The position numbers were made by a program, and so were the translations under genes. Shown piece after piece: positions 16,438-28,894 of a stretch of 64,000 nucleotides of DNA. Every line of letters starts with the position of its first letter. Position 1 is the first letter of the stretch. This DNA is from Enterococcus silesiacus (GTDB taxonomy: Bacteria; Bacillota; Bacilli; Lactobacillales; Enterococcaceae). The notes below the pieces were generated by a model. That model had not been told where the DNA came from. It was given only the letters and a program-made list of their open reading frames with translations, and did no database searches. The DNA is taken from NCBI GenBank assembly GCA_001465115.1, contig CP013614.1, positions 2,356,001 to 2,420,000 on the forward strand. The letters are read 5' to 3'.

Positions 16438-16485
16438 GAGAAAAGAAGCTCGGGAAACTAAGCTTCTTTTCTCGTCATTTTTTGT
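16438..16485 (+). terminator. Terminator after the MFS operon
   Basis: GAGAAAAGAAGCT (16438-16450) pairs with AGCTTCTTTTCTC (16461-16473), 13 bp, followed by T-rich GTCATTTTTTG. Confidence 0.9.
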
Positions 16486-16571
16486 TTTTTCTCATTTAAT
16501 TATTGTATATTTTTATTTATTATTTATTATTTAATAATAAGCAGTATGATTTGCAGAGGAGGTTATAAACT

Positions 16572-18068
16572 ATGAAAGGTTTTTTTATGAGGAAAAGTGA
16601 TCAGCACAAATTTGAACTATTCAAACTGATTTTATTTAGTAAAAATGGTATTTCTGTCAATCCACTCTCAGAGAAATCTGATATATCATTGAATCTAATT
16701 TACCAAAAACTTAAAGCACTTAACAATGATTTAGCCGAAATTTTTTCTTCTAACAAGGTTCGTCTAATTAAAAATAATACTTTTTTCACCATTTTGATAG
16801 ATGAGTCGTTAAATATAAATTTTGTTATTGATACGTTAAGACTCCATTATATACAACAATCCCATGAGTATTTGATTTTCCATTCTATTTTAACGAACTA
16901 TTTTAGCAGTGTGGAAGCACTTTCTCAAAAAATCAATTTAAGCGTTGCTCAAACTTATAAAAGCTTAAATGCGATCAATAGAGCCTTAGGTTATTTCGGT
17001 GTAAAACTCATTTTTACAGGTGAAAAATCCCATTCAAATTTTCAGGGTTTAGAAATAAATATTCGATTATTTCTTTTTTATTATTATTGGGCTATTTTTA
17101 AGGGAATCATTTGGCCGTTCAGGGAATCTTTAAGCTACCTTAAAGAGATCGATGTGCCTATAGACAATATTTCCGAATCCCAAAAAGTACGTTTAAACTA
17201 TTATCAAACTCTCAGTACATGGAGGATTTTTTATAGGAATAAACTAGTAACCCTTGATTCTGATTTTTTAGAAGTCGCTCAGTTAATGAATACAATTCAT
17301 CCAATAAAATTTTCAGTTGACATGAATATTTCTGAAGCAGCCCTTATTCAAGAAGAAAGTTATTTTGGCTTTTTATGTCGGTTTTACATCTACAATAGTG
17401 ACACAAAAGCTCAGAAGCTAGACATTGCAAGAGCTTTTATTCAATCTGATTTGCCGATTTCTAAGAGTTGCACATTTATATTAGATAGAATTTATACAAC
17501 TTATTCTATTGAACCTACTTATGAGGATTACCTTTTTTCTTATCACTCACTCCTAGTTATGTTGACCTTCATTACGTATCTAGATATTGATAATACTGAC
17601 TTGTTTGAACATAACCAGAATCTCACCGAATTAGGTACTGATTTTGCTGACTTTCCGCAAATGGAAGCCGAACTTTCAGAGCTTGCGAAACAATTATTTT
17701 CTGAAGCACCTTATCTCGGTGAATTAAAATCAAAAGGTTCTTTCACATACATGGTCTATTTATTCTATTTCATTATAGATTATTCTAAAAAGCCGCAACA
17801 ACTAAAAATTTTTATTCAATATTCAAAAAATCATATTACTACTGCAGAAATAGAGCGAAGTCTTTCAAGTTTCTTTAGCTCTGAATCGATTGCTTTCGTT
17901 GACGATATTAACCAATCGGATTTTCTGATTTCTGACTGCTATGAAAAAGGCTATCCAAATGAGAACTTCTTTTATTTTGATAACCCTTTAAATCAGAACG
18001 AATGGGCATCATTGGTTAGTTATATTAGTACTCAATTATATAAGAAGGTCTTCTACAAACAGGTCTAG
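16572..18068 (+). CDS. Mga-like helix-turn-helix regulator
   Basis: 498 aa. Two N-terminal HTH segments (about 25-65, and 110-150 with LSQKINLSVAQTYKSLNAIN), then helical regions resembling the PRD-like part of Mga/AtxA regulators and a C-terminal EIIB-like part. Start ATG 16572 has AGGAGG nine bases upstream. Stands alone between two terminators, so its targets cannot be told from context. Confidence 0.8.
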   Translation: MKGFFMRKSDQHKFELFKLILFSKNGISVNPLSEKSDISLNLIYQKLKALNNDLAEIFSSNKVRLIKNNTFFTILIDESLNINFVIDTLRLHYIQQSHEYLIFHSILTNYFSSVEALSQKINLSVAQTYKSLNAINRALGYFGVKLIFTGEKSHSNFQGLEINIRLFLFYYYWAIFKGIIWPFRESLSYLKEIDVPIDNISESQKVRLNYYQTLSTWRIFYRNKLVTLDSDFLEVAQLMNTIHPIKFSVDMNISEAALIQEESYFGFLCRFYIYNSDTKAQKLDIARAFIQSDLPISKSCTFILDRIYTTYSIEPTYEDYLFSYHSLLVMLTFITYLDIDNTDLFEHNQNLTELGTDFADFPQMEAELSELAKQLFSEAPYLGELKSKGSFTYMVYLFYFIIDYSKKPQQLKIFIQYSKNHITTAEIERSLSSFFSSESIAFVDDINQSDFLISDCYEKGYPNENFFYFDNPLNQNEWASLVSYISTQLYKKVFYKQV

Positions 18069-18137
18069 TCAGCTCCTGAATCTCTACATCAGCCATACAG
18101 CGTATGGTAAATACTTGGACAAATAATTCTGGTTCTA

Positions 18138-18195
18138 AATAAAGAGTGTACGGATCTTAGCCATCAAATAATGGAAGATCAGCACACTCTTTATT
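18138..18195. terminator. Bidirectional terminator between the mga-like gene and metQ
   Basis: AATAAAGAGTGT (18138-18149) pairs with ACACTCTTTATT (18184-18195), with inner GATCTT/AAGATC pairing. It lies between convergent genes with T-rich flanks on both sides. Confidence 0.8.
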
Positions 18196-18200
18196 CTGAT

Positions 18201-19022
18201 TTAAAATGCTGGCGTTAATGTTTCACTATATTTAGTTTCCAATAATTCACGCACTTTATCACTTGTCATGGCTTTTTTAAGTGCTTTGATTTTATCTGAA
18301 TCTTTGTTATCTTCTCTAGCAACTAAACTAATCGCAAAACGATCATCAACTTTTTGCTCTAATAAAATTGCATCTTTCGGTGTTAGACCGATTTTAGCAA
18401 TATAGGTCGGGTAATTGTAGACCATGGCAATATCTTTTTCGTTGTATGCTTCGGCTAAGTTTAATAAGTCGACAGATACCCATTCAAATTTTTTCGGATT
18501 CTCTGTGATATCTTTGATTGTCCCATTAAACCCTACTTCTTCTTTTAATTTGATCAAACCAGCTTCATTTAAAATAGCTAATGCACGACCTTCATTGGAA
18601 ACGTCACTTGGCAAAGCAATTTTAGCCCCTTCAGGAAGATCGCTGATATCTTTAAACTCTTTAGAATAAAAACCAACTTTTGCATTATAAATTTTTTGTA
18701 CGATGACTAAATTACCGTCTTTTTCTTCATTGAATTTTTGCATAAAAGGCTCATGTTGCGCAAAGTTTGCATCGATTTCTTTGGCATTCAGTAATTCATT
18801 GTATTGAATATTGTCATTGACTTGAACTAGTTCCACTTTGTAGCCAGGTTCAATCTCTTTTGCCGCCAACTCAACTACTTCAACCGTTGATGGGATGTGT
18901 GAAGCAACTTTGATGATTTTATCTTCTTTTTTCTCTGTATCCGCAGCTTTTTTCTGACCACCGCATCCAACAATTGCTACCCCTGCCAACACTAACATAC
19001 TGATCAATAATTTTTTTTTCAT
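18201..19022 (-). CDS. metQ: MetQ/NlpA family substrate-binding lipoprotein
   Basis: 273 aa. Lipoprotein signal MKKKLLISMLVLAGVAIVGC with the lipobox Cys at 20, then an NlpA-type binding domain (KVASHIPSTVEVVELAAKEI and the FAQHEPFMQKFNEE motif). Last gene of lplA-metN-metI-metQ, 17 bp after metI. Family members bind methionine, but the lplA neighbour, the short MetN and the lack of a visible methionine riboswitch make another ligand possible. Confidence 0.9.
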   Translation of the reverse strand: MKKKLLISMLVLAGVAIVGCGGQKKAADTEKKEDKIIKVASHIPSTVEVVELAAKEIEPGYKVELVQVNDNIQYNELLNAKEIDANFAQHEPFMQKFNEEKDGNLVIVQKIYNAKVGFYSKEFKDISDLPEGAKIALPSDVSNEGRALAILNEAGLIKLKEEVGFNGTIKDITENPKKFEWVSVDLLNLAEAYNEKDIAMVYNYPTYIAKIGLTPKDAILLEQKVDDRFAISLVAREDNKDSDKIKALKKAMTSDKVRELLETKYSETLTPAF

Positions 19023-19039
19023 GATTTTGCTCCTAACTA

Positions 19040-19714
19040 TTATTTTTTATTTATTTTTTTCGCTAACCAACTACCGCTAATTTGAATCAAACTGACAAAG
19101 ATAATCATAAGTACAATGGCTGTATACATTACAGCATATTCATACCGTTGATAACCATAACGCAGTGCAAAATCACCGATACCACCGCCACCGATCACGC
19201 CCATAACCGTTGAATAAGAAACCATGCTGATAATCACCGAGGTCAATGAAAGGACCAAGCCAGAGCGCGCTTCAACATATAAAAAACGGACAATCAGCTG
19301 AAACTTCGTACTGCCTAAAGATTGGGCAAGCTCTAAAATATCGTTTGGAATCTCCAATAATACTTGTTCAACAAGTCGGGCATATAGCGCAACAGCGACA
19401 AAACTTAGTGGCAATGCTGCTGCATAAGTCCCAAAAGCTGTCTTTAATACCAAACGAGTAAAAGGAATTAGTGCCACTACAAACAATAAAAATGGAAATG
19501 AGCGCACAATATTGATATACCCATTTAATAAAAGCCCTAGCCAATGATTCGTTTTTGTTGGTAATTTTTTGGTTAAATAGACAAAAGTCCCTAGTGGTAA
19601 GCCAATGATCAGCGCGGCGCTGATCGAAATCAAAATCATGATGCCACTTTCTGACAAAGCCTTGCTTAATTCGGGGAGGTAATAGCTAATTTTATCAATA
19701 TATTCAGTCATCAT
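19040..19714 (-). CDS. metI: MetI family ABC permease
   Basis: 224 aa with five predicted membrane segments and the EAA motif region LELAQSLGSTKFQLIVRFLYVEARSG. It pairs with the MetN ATPase and MetQ lipoprotein. Its start overlaps the metN stop by 4 nt. Confidence 0.92.
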   Translation of the reverse strand: MMTEYIDKISYYLPELSKALSESGIMILISISAALIIGLPLGTFVYLTKKLPTKTNHWLGLLLNGYINIVRSFPFLLFVVALIPFTRLVLKTAFGTYAAALPLSFVAVALYARLVEQVLLEIPNDILELAQSLGSTKFQLIVRFLYVEARSGLVLSLTSVIISMVSYSTVMGVIGGGGIGDFALRYGYQRYEYAVMYTAIVLMIIFVSLIQISGSWLAKKINKK

Positions 19715-20442
19715 CCCAAACTCTCCCGAACTCTTTCATAATAAGAACTAAATTGTGGCTGTTGTTGTGCTTTTTGAATTGCTAGCGTTTCTATAACTTT
19801 GCCATGTTCTAAAATTGCCGTCCGATTGCACAATTGTTTGATCAAATTTAATTCATGGCTGACGATGACCATCGTAGTCCCAAACATTTCATTGATTCTC
19901 CGCAACAATGCCAAAACATCATACGCATTTTGTCCATCCAATGCCGAAGTTGGCTCATCACAAAGCAAAATCTCCGGCTTTGTGATCAGTGCTCGAGCAA
20001 TCCCTACACGCTGTTTTTCACCACCGCTCAGCTGTCTAGGGTAATGGTTCCCTTTATCTGACAAACGGACAAATTCCAGAACTTCCCGGACTTTCTGTTG
20101 ATCATAGGTTTTATTCAAGCGTAATGGCAGTCCGATGTTTTCATTCACGGTTTGATTGTAAAGTAAATTAAATTGTTGAAAAATCATACCGATATTTTTT
20201 CGGCTTTGTCGCCTTTGTGCATCACTTAACTGCATTAAATCAGTTCCGGCGATTTTGATCTGCCCTTGGCTTGGTAGCTCTAAGGTATTGATCATACGCA
20301 ACAATGTTGATTTACCAGAACCACTTTCACCGATTACGCCAAATATCTCATGCTCCTGAATTTTCAAATCAACATGATCCAATGCTGTAACGAAAGTACC
20401 ATCATGACTGTAACTTTTTGAAACCTGTTCAAATGTAATCAT
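19711..20442 (-). CDS. metN: MetN-like ABC transporter ATPase lacking the NIL domain
   Basis: 243 aa: Walker A GESGSGKSTLL near 37-47, Q-loop QQFNLL, signature LSGGEKQRVGIARAL, Walker B ILLCDEPTSALD, switch His in VSHELNL. Methionine-type MetN proteins are usually about 340 aa with a C-terminal NIL/ACT-like domain for methionine feedback; that domain is absent. Start 15 bp after the lplA stop. The transporter may import something other than methionine, possibly lipoate-related. Confidence 0.9.
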   Translation of the reverse strand: MITFEQVSKSYSHDGTFVTALDHVDLKIQEHEIFGVIGESGSGKSTLLRMINTLELPSQGQIKIAGTDLMQLSDAQRRQSRKNIGMIFQQFNLLYNQTVNENIGLPLRLNKTYDQQKVREVLEFVRLSDKGNHYPRQLSGGEKQRVGIARALITKPEILLCDEPTSALDGQNAYDVLALLRRINEMFGTTMVIVSHELNLIKQLCNRTAILEHGKVIETLAIQKAQQQPQFSSYYERVRESLG

Positions 20443-20457
20443 TTTATATCCCCCAGC

Positions 20458-21471
20458 TTAATCGACCAGCAACTGAACAAATTCGTCTTTAGTAATATTT
20501 GCAAAATAATCCCCGATTGCGACTGGTGCTAAGACTTGCTTGATTGCTTCTTGTTCATATTGACAGCCAATCAATAAGTTCGCTATTTCCTGCGTATCTT
20601 TTTGACTAAAGTAATCCCCATAAATTGTGAGTGCTGTGATTCGGTCTTTTTCCACAGAAATATTCGCTTCGATTAGTCCGCCTTTAAACTTCTCTTCTCG
20701 TTTGATCGTATAGTTAGGTTCTTCACCAAATACCCAAGCATCATTGGCATAAATATCTGCGACCAGTTGATCGATCGCCAATTCATCCACTTTGGTCAAA
20801 TGATATTCCTGTGTTTTGATGGATTCCATCGTCTTAGCCTTAAATAAATGCAATAATAAACGATCTCGAAACGCTTCAGTGGTAATATTTTGATATTCTT
20901 TCGCTAAATATGGCTTAAGATTGGTCACACGACTTCTAACTGATTTTGTGCCTTTTGAGGCTAATTTTTTTTCAGAAACAGTTAAAACTCGACTGACTTC
21001 CTCCAAATCAACATCTAGCATCAGGGTACCATGGGAATACATTTTTTTATTTTTTGTATACATAGCATTTCCAGAGAATTTTTTCCCATCGATCATTAAA
21101 TCATTGCGACCACTGACCTCAGCCCCTGTTGCTCCCATTTCATGTAAAGCATCAATGATTGGCTGGGTAAAAAGCTTAAAATTACCGAAAGAAGCATGGT
21201 CAGCATTCACAACAAAACTAAAGCTCAGATTTCCTAAATCATCATAGACTGCTCCGCCACCAGATAATCTTCGCGTAATCGTGACTTGATGCTCTTTGGC
21301 ATACTTTAGATCAACTTCCGCGCGCACATTCTGATTGCGCCCGACGATAACACAAGGTTTTTGGATATAAAATAAGACAAGTGGTTCATCAAATGTTCGC
21401 TGATTCAACAAATATTGCTCCGTTGCTAAATTTCGACGAATATCGTGAGAGGGCATAATAACATAATACAT
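20458..21471 (-). CDS. lplA: Lipoate-protein ligase A
   Basis: 337 aa. Activates lipoate with ATP and attaches it to E2/GcvH lysines. It carries the signatures [33 protein letters not shown] (lipoate pocket) and [18 protein letters not shown] (catalytic Lys region), plus a C-terminal accessory domain. First gene of an operon with metNIQ-like transporter genes, which suggests linked uptake and use of one cofactor. Confidence 0.95.
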   Translation of the reverse strand: MYYVIMPSHDIRRNLATEQYLLNQRTFDEPLVLFYIQKPCVIVGRNQNVRAEVDLKYAKEHQVTITRRLSGGGAVYDDLGNLSFSFVVNADHASFGNFKLFTQPIIDALHEMGATGAEVSGRNDLMIDGKKFSGNAMYTKNKKMYSHGTLMLDVDLEEVSRVLTVSEKKLASKGTKSVRSRVTNLKPYLAKEYQNITTEAFRDRLLLHLFKAKTMESIKTQEYHLTKVDELAIDQLVADIYANDAWVFGEEPNYTIKREEKFKGGLIEANISVEKDRITALTIYGDYFSQKDTQEIANLLIGCQYEQEAIKQVLAPVAIGDYFANITKDEFVQLLVD

Positions 21472-21700
21472 TTTATTCCTCTTTTCTTAATTGTATAGCT
21501 TTCCTATAAAAGTGCTTTCAATCGAAAAGCTAAAAAATTTCTGATTATTCCAACAATAGGTTTAGTCTAGCATTCCTAATTATAATATTACACATATTTG
21601 CTCAAAAAAGCTTTATATTGTGAGGAAAATCGATATTTTATATAACAGAAATTTTCATTTAGAACAGATTTTGGTACACATGCACTAGTAAAAAGTCGAA

Positions 21701-21742
21701 AGAGCTCGAAACAAAACTAAAAATCAGTTTTGCTTCGAGCTC
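21701..21742 (-). terminator. Long hairpin after the first bgl operon
   Basis: AGAGCTCGAA-CAAAACT pairs with AGTTTTG-TTCGAGCTCT (17 bp with one mismatch). It lies between the bglA gene (ends 21859) and lplA (starts 21471); in the minus sense T-rich sequence follows. It probably terminates the bgl operon. The interval 21472-21700 holds nothing else that I can identify. Confidence 0.6.
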
Positions 21743-21858
21743 TACTTCAGAAGAAACAGTGGTAAAAAATCAGTGCTTTTTTGGCGCTCTATTTTCAGTA
21801 GGTAATGTCACTATTTCTTACACTTCTGGTTTTGTTGTCGCTTGAGATCACTAAAGTA

Positions 21859-23286
<1,428 letters not shown>

Positions 23287-23385
23287 TTAAAAATCCCCTT
23301 GATCCTTTAGTAAAAAACGTCTACTTGATTCTTATTATACTAGAAAGCGAAACGTAAAGAAGCACTTCTTTTTCTAGTAACTCAT

Positions 23386-25245
23386 TTATAAAATAACTGT
23401 TAAACACTCATCCTGAGCCTCTAAATCTTCTTTCACTGCTGGAATCACATCTAGATAATCCATCGTATTTGTCACGACCACGATTACCGTTGGGTCATAC
23501 CCATCTTTTTGAATTCCTGCAAAATCAACAGTTGACAACAATTGTCCTTGTTTCACTTTGTCCCCTTGTTCTACGATCGTGTCAAAGTACTGACCATCCA
23601 GCTCCACCGTATCAATCCCAATATGAATCAGCACTTCGACTCCTTGTTCTGTTTTAATACCAATTGCGTGTTTGGTCGGAAAAACAGCTGACACTTCACC
23701 CGATACTGGCGCAACGATTTTATCATCTGCTGGTATGATCCCCAAACCTTTGCCTAACGCACCGGTCGAAAATGCTTGGTCATTGATTTCAGTTAAAGAA
23801 ATAGCTTTCCCTTCAACTACTGATGCTAATGGAACCTTCTTTAATTCAATGTTTTTTTCAACTGTCGTCCCTTCTAACTCTTCTTTAACGACGACTTCTT
23901 TTTCCTCTTGTGGAATCCCTAAAATATAAGCCGAAACCGCAGCTGCAATAAAACCAATTACAACGCTAATAATCATGAAAACTAAGTTAGAAAAATCTTG
24001 ATTATCCGCATAAGAAGGTAATCCCATCAATCCCCAAACGATCGAGTAGGTTTTAACATTCATCAGTCCTGCAAACAAGCCACCGATTCCCCCACCAATC
24101 ATCACTGCAACAAATGGTCTTCTATACTTGATAAACACACCATAAATCGCGGGTTCTGTTACCCCCATCAAAGCACTAAAACTAACTGTTCCAAACAATT
24201 GTTTTTGTTTAGAATCTTTCGCTCTTAAGAAATATCCTAGCATTGCACCAGATACCGCTAAATCAGAAATAGTTGCCGCTGCTAAAAAGATTGGATCATA
24301 GCCCATTTTATTCACAAAGTTCAACGCTAACGGCATCATGAAATTCCCTGCACCCAACATAATCAAGAATGGCTGAAACGCAGCATACAGCATCACAACG
24401 ATCCAGCTACCAAATGTATTATGCAGCACTTCAAAGAACCAGCCGATACCGTCGCCGATCCAAATGCCGATCGGGCCAAAAATCAATAACGTCACAGGTA
24501 AACAAATCACCATGATCAACAACGGATTTAAAAAATATTGTAAAAATTTAGGCACATATTTCTTTAATAAAACTGTTAATTGCCCCATAAACCAAACGGC
24601 CAAAATAATTGGAATAAATGAGTTTGCATACGCCATTTGCGGCAGTTGAATTCCAAAAATACTTAGTCCAGCTACGTCATTGATCGAACTTGAAACAAGT
24701 GTTGCAGCTAGTGCCACAGCTAAATACGGACTTGCTTTCAAACGCTTTGCACAAGACATCGCGATGAAAATTGGTAAAAAGAAGAAGACGGCTGAACGAA
24801 TCGAATCCAATAATTGATACGTTGGGCTGTCAGCTGAAATCAGTCCTGTGATTGAAAATAAGGATAAAAAGCCAGCTAACAATCCAGAAGCAATAATCGG
24901 TTCGATCACCGGTGTCATCGTTTCAGAAAGTAGATCCATGGCAGCTTTGAATGGATTTTTCTTTTCTTTTTCTTCCGTTTCTTCATCTGTATTAGATGCT
25001 AATCCGAGCATATTGATCAATTCTGCATGCACTTCACTAACATGAGTGCCAATGATGACTTGATATGCCACATTATTTGAAACAACATCGATTACACCAT
25101 CGACGACTTTCAGTTCTTCGGTATTCGCTTTTGAGCGATCGTTCAACGTAAAACGTAAGCGAGTCATACAGTGAACGACTGCTTGGATATTTTCTTTTCC
25201 GCCTACCAAGCGGATGATTTCTTCATTGAATGATTGATATTTCAT
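23386..25245 (-). CDS. bglP: Beta-glucoside PTS transporter EIIBCA (first operon)
   Basis: 619 aa. An N-terminal EIIB with the phospho-Cys in VVHCMTRLRFTL, a membrane EIIC of about ten segments (about 110-450) with the MGVTEPAIYGV motif, and a C-terminal EIIA with the phospho-His in VEVLIHIGIDTVEL. Imports and phosphorylates beta-glucosides. Starts 4 bp after the antiterminator gene. Confidence 0.96.
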   Translation of the reverse strand: MKYQSFNEEIIRLVGGKENIQAVVHCMTRLRFTLNDRSKANTEELKVVDGVIDVVSNNVAYQVIIGTHVSEVHAELINMLGLASNTDEETEEKEKKNPFKAAMDLLSETMTPVIEPIIASGLLAGFLSLFSITGLISADSPTYQLLDSIRSAVFFFLPIFIAMSCAKRLKASPYLAVALAATLVSSSINDVAGLSIFGIQLPQMAYANSFIPIILAVWFMGQLTVLLKKYVPKFLQYFLNPLLIMVICLPVTLLIFGPIGIWIGDGIGWFFEVLHNTFGSWIVVMLYAAFQPFLIMLGAGNFMMPLALNFVNKMGYDPIFLAAATISDLAVSGAMLGYFLRAKDSKQKQLFGTVSFSALMGVTEPAIYGVFIKYRRPFVAVMIGGGIGGLFAGLMNVKTYSIVWGLMGLPSYADNQDFSNLVFMIISVVIGFIAAAVSAYILGIPQEEKEVVVKEELEGTTVEKNIELKKVPLASVVEGKAISLTEINDQAFSTGALGKGLGIIPADDKIVAPVSGEVSAVFPTKHAIGIKTEQGVEVLIHIGIDTVELDGQYFDTIVEQGDKVKQGQLLSTVDFAGIQKDGYDPTVIVVVTNTMDYLDVIPAVKEDLEAQDECLTVIL

Positions 25246-25249
25246 TGTC

Positions 25250-26098
25250 TTATGTCCTCTCTTTTTGACTCCGATTCGTCACTCGGTGAATATGGAGCAT
25301 AAGATAGGTTTCTTCGTCGATCGTTAGATCACAGGCATACTTTTGCTTAATATAGACTCTGATTTTCTGCACACATTCAAATGAACTGGCATACATCAAT
25401 TTAATTTGCTCATTTAAAATCGTGTCACTTTCTTCATAACTATTTTTAGTCATGATTCGTTGAATAAAATATTGCAGATGGGTCATCAGTCTCATATAAT
25501 TTATAGAGCCTTCATCTAATTTGAGTTGAAAATGATACTGAATGATCGATAAGATATCTCTTAAACTTTCCATTGAGCGGATCGTTTCGTCCAGATTATT
25601 CTTATCCTCCTGCAGATTGACGAAGTGCAATGCGATTGAAACGGCTTCATCTTCTGGAAATGTTAGTTGAAATTGTTCATTGATCAAATTCAATGCATAC
25701 ATGCCAATGTCAAAATGCTGCGGATAAAATTTCTTTACTTCCCAAGTCAATGGGCTGCGAATAAATTGTCCTTTGGCTGCACGTTTCAATGCAAATTCAA
25801 TATGATCCAGTAAGGTCAAACTTAGATAATCATTTGATTTTTCACCCAACTTTTCTTCCCCGTAAGCAATGATCTGATTGATTAAAGTAATATGACTGGC
25901 ATCAGAATGAGACAACAAATAACTAAAATGCTCCAGCATATCGTTTGAATCCAAAACATAGGTCTTTTCGATTTCATTGTCATAGATCACCTGACCAACT
26001 TTTTTTCTAAATGCCAGACCTTTCGCATAGACAATGACCTCACTGTCTCCACGATTTACGATTGCTACGTTGTTGTTTAAAATTTGACTTACTTTCAC
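25250..26098 (-). CDS. licT: BglG/LicT family antiterminator (first operon)
   Basis: 282 aa. An N-terminal RNA-binding CAT domain (MKVSQILNNNVAIVNRG) and two PRD domains with phosphorylatable histidines (near LLDHIEFALKR and LHFVNLQ in PRD1; MTHLQYFIQR and LMLHIHRV in PRD2). Binds the RAT element upstream of its own gene and prevents termination when substrate is present. Confidence 0.96.
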   Translation of the reverse strand: MKVSQILNNNVAIVNRGDSEVIVYAKGLAFRKKVGQVIYDNEIEKTYVLDSNDMLEHFSYLLSHSDASHITLINQIIAYGEEKLGEKSNDYLSLTLLDHIEFALKRAAKGQFIRSPLTWEVKKFYPQHFDIGMYALNLINEQFQLTFPEDEAVSIALHFVNLQEDKNNLDETIRSMESLRDILSIIQYHFQLKLDEGSINYMRLMTHLQYFIQRIMTKNSYEESDTILNEQIKLMYASSFECVQKIRVYIKQKYACDLTIDEETYLMLHIHRVTNRSQKERT

Positions 26099-26112
26099 TT
26101 TTTTACTCCTTT

Positions 26113-26193
26113 CCAGAAAAAAAACTCAAACTACCCAGGAAAGGACATTCCTAGGTAATTTGAGTTCTGCCTGCATTATTCAGTAACATACTC
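26113..26193 (-). promoter_or_regulatory. RAT antiterminator overlapping a terminator, upstream of licT
   Basis: In the minus sense the RAT (26162-26192) reads TATGTTACTGAATAATGCAG, then GCAGAACTC, close to the LicT consensus. It overlaps a terminator: AACTCAAATTACC-TAGG with CCTGGGTAGTTTGAGTT, followed by at least eight T (26123-26166 plus tail). LicT binding to the RAT would melt the terminator. Confidence 0.9.
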
Positions 26194-26237
26194 TATAAAA
26201 TGACTACATCGCCATTAACGTTTTTTTTCTTGTTTTT

Positions 26238-26274
26238 AGTATAATGCATTTGATTTTAATATGCAACGCTTTCA
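26238..26274 (-). promoter_or_regulatory. Promoter with overlapping CRE-like site, first bgl operon
   Basis: -35 TTGCAT (26261-26266) and -10 TATACT (26238-26243), 17 bp apart on the minus strand. TGAAAGCGTTGCAT (26261-26274) matches the CcpA CRE consensus at 12 of 14 positions and covers the -35, consistent with glucose repression. Confidence 0.75.
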
Positions 26275-26300
26275 TTGGATTTACACTCAGAATTCAACGT

Positions 26301-27767
<1,467 letters not shown>

Positions 27768-27864
27768 TCATTGATTTAGTGTATAATTGACTTAATACAT
27801 CTATCTTAGCATGAGTAACGGAAAAGTTATTTTTTTGTTTCGCGTGTTATTTTCATTATTTCGC

Positions 27865-27890
27865 TTCATTTTCATGATTATGAAAATGAA
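27865..27890. promoter_or_regulatory. Palindromic operator candidate for the RpiR regulator
   Basis: Perfect inverted repeat with 11-bp arms TTCATTTTCAT / ATGAAAATGAA around GATT, in the divergent interval just upstream of the rpiR-type start. A further half site TTTTCATTATTTCG is nearby. Confidence 0.65.
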
Positions 27891-27911
27891 AGACTGCAAA
27901 GGAGTTTTTGG

Positions 27912-28706
27912 ATGCTTGATCTATTTGATTTTCTTCATTATCTGAACACAAATAAGCGTGATGCAACCTATTCACGAATCATCATTTATCTTTTTACACA
28001 TCTGAAGGAAATCCGGACACTGACCATTACAGAAATTGCGGAACGTTGTTTCGTTTCACCAGCTACTTTAACCCGTTTTTGTCGACACTTTGGTATTTCT
28101 ACTTTTGCTTCTTTACGGGATTCTTTAGTTTCATTAGGAGCGATGAAAAAGCATAGTGGATTACGTATGAAAGAACAAGAATTGCTAGAATTGAAAAATG
28201 ATCCTAAAGGTTACCTCACTTCTTATGGAGCAGAGATCACCACTGCCATAAATGATGTTTTACAAACAATCGATATCCAACAAGTTGATCAACTATTAGC
28301 TGATATTCATCAAGCCGAAGAAATCGTCCTGATCGGTTACAGCGCTACCTTAGACTTGGCAAAAGATCTACAGACTGCTTTTTTACTAAGTCAAAAATTA
28401 GTTTTTGTAGGGGAAACAGAAGAAACACAGCAAGCCTTTGTGGAGGAACTCTCTGAAAAATCAATCGTGATCGTGATTTCCTCATACGGCTCTTTACTTA
28501 ACAGAAGCAGTGAGCTAATGCGAAAAATCAGTGACAGCCCAGCAAAGTCGATTTTTTTGACCCAACATACACAAAACACCTTGACGAATCAATTTGACCT
28601 AGCTATTAATGTAACAACCACAAACTATGTACGGATCGGCAATTATCCGTTGACCTTCTTTTTGGATTATTTGGTGCGACGCTATGCAAGTTTGTATGTT
28701 AGCTAG
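27912..28706 (+). CDS. MurR/RpiR family regulator
   Basis: 264 aa. N-terminal HTH_6 (IAERCFVSPATLTRFCRHFG) and C-terminal SIS sugar-phosphate domain (VLIGYSATLDLAKDLQTAF). Senses a sugar phosphate, probably from a beta-glucoside, and controls the divergent GH1 gene. Start after AAAGGAG. Confidence 0.93.
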   Translation: MLDLFDFLHYLNTNKRDATYSRIIIYLFTHLKEIRTLTITEIAERCFVSPATLTRFCRHFGISTFASLRDSLVSLGAMKKHSGLRMKEQELLELKNDPKGYLTSYGAEITTAINDVLQTIDIQQVDQLLADIHQAEEIVLIGYSATLDLAKDLQTAFLLSQKLVFVGETEETQQAFVEELSEKSIVIVISSYGSLLNRSSELMRKISDSPAKSIFLTQHTQNTLTNQFDLAINVTTTNYVRIGNYPLTFFLDYLVRRYASLYVS

Positions 28707-28761
28707 ATGAGCTGACTTCATTTTGGTATTAATACACGTAAAAAACACAATGATGTTAAAA

Positions 28762-28877
28762 AACTAGCTGAACGGATTAGCTTCTCGGAAAAAAGATAAA
28801 ATATGTATGTGAAAAAGAGCTTCACATACATATTCCCCTATTTTTCATTCGAAACTAAACGAGCCAGCTACGCTTTT
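28762..28877 (+). repeat. Structured leader repeat, copy 3
   Basis: Same sense-strand plan as copies 1 and 2: an outer stem AACTAGCTGAAC...GAGCCAGCTACGC, AAAAGATAAAAT, a long central hairpin ATGTATGTGAA/TTCACATACAT with loop AAAGAGC, then CCCCTATTTTTC. It ends 8 nt before AGGAGG of the gene at 28895. The central stem has a wholly different sequence from copies 1 and 2 yet pairs perfectly. Confidence 0.65.
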
Positions 28878-28894
28878 AAATTTAGGAGGAAAAT

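Noticed and set aside
20458..21471. Biotin ligase as an alternative for the lplA-like gene.
   Set aside because: The [19 protein letters not shown] and [16 protein letters not shown] motifs are those of lipoate-protein ligases.
21472..21700. T-box or S-box riboswitch upstream of the lplA-metNIQ operon.
   Set aside because: No T-box GGGTGGNACC motif or S-box core was visible on reading; absence is only by eye.
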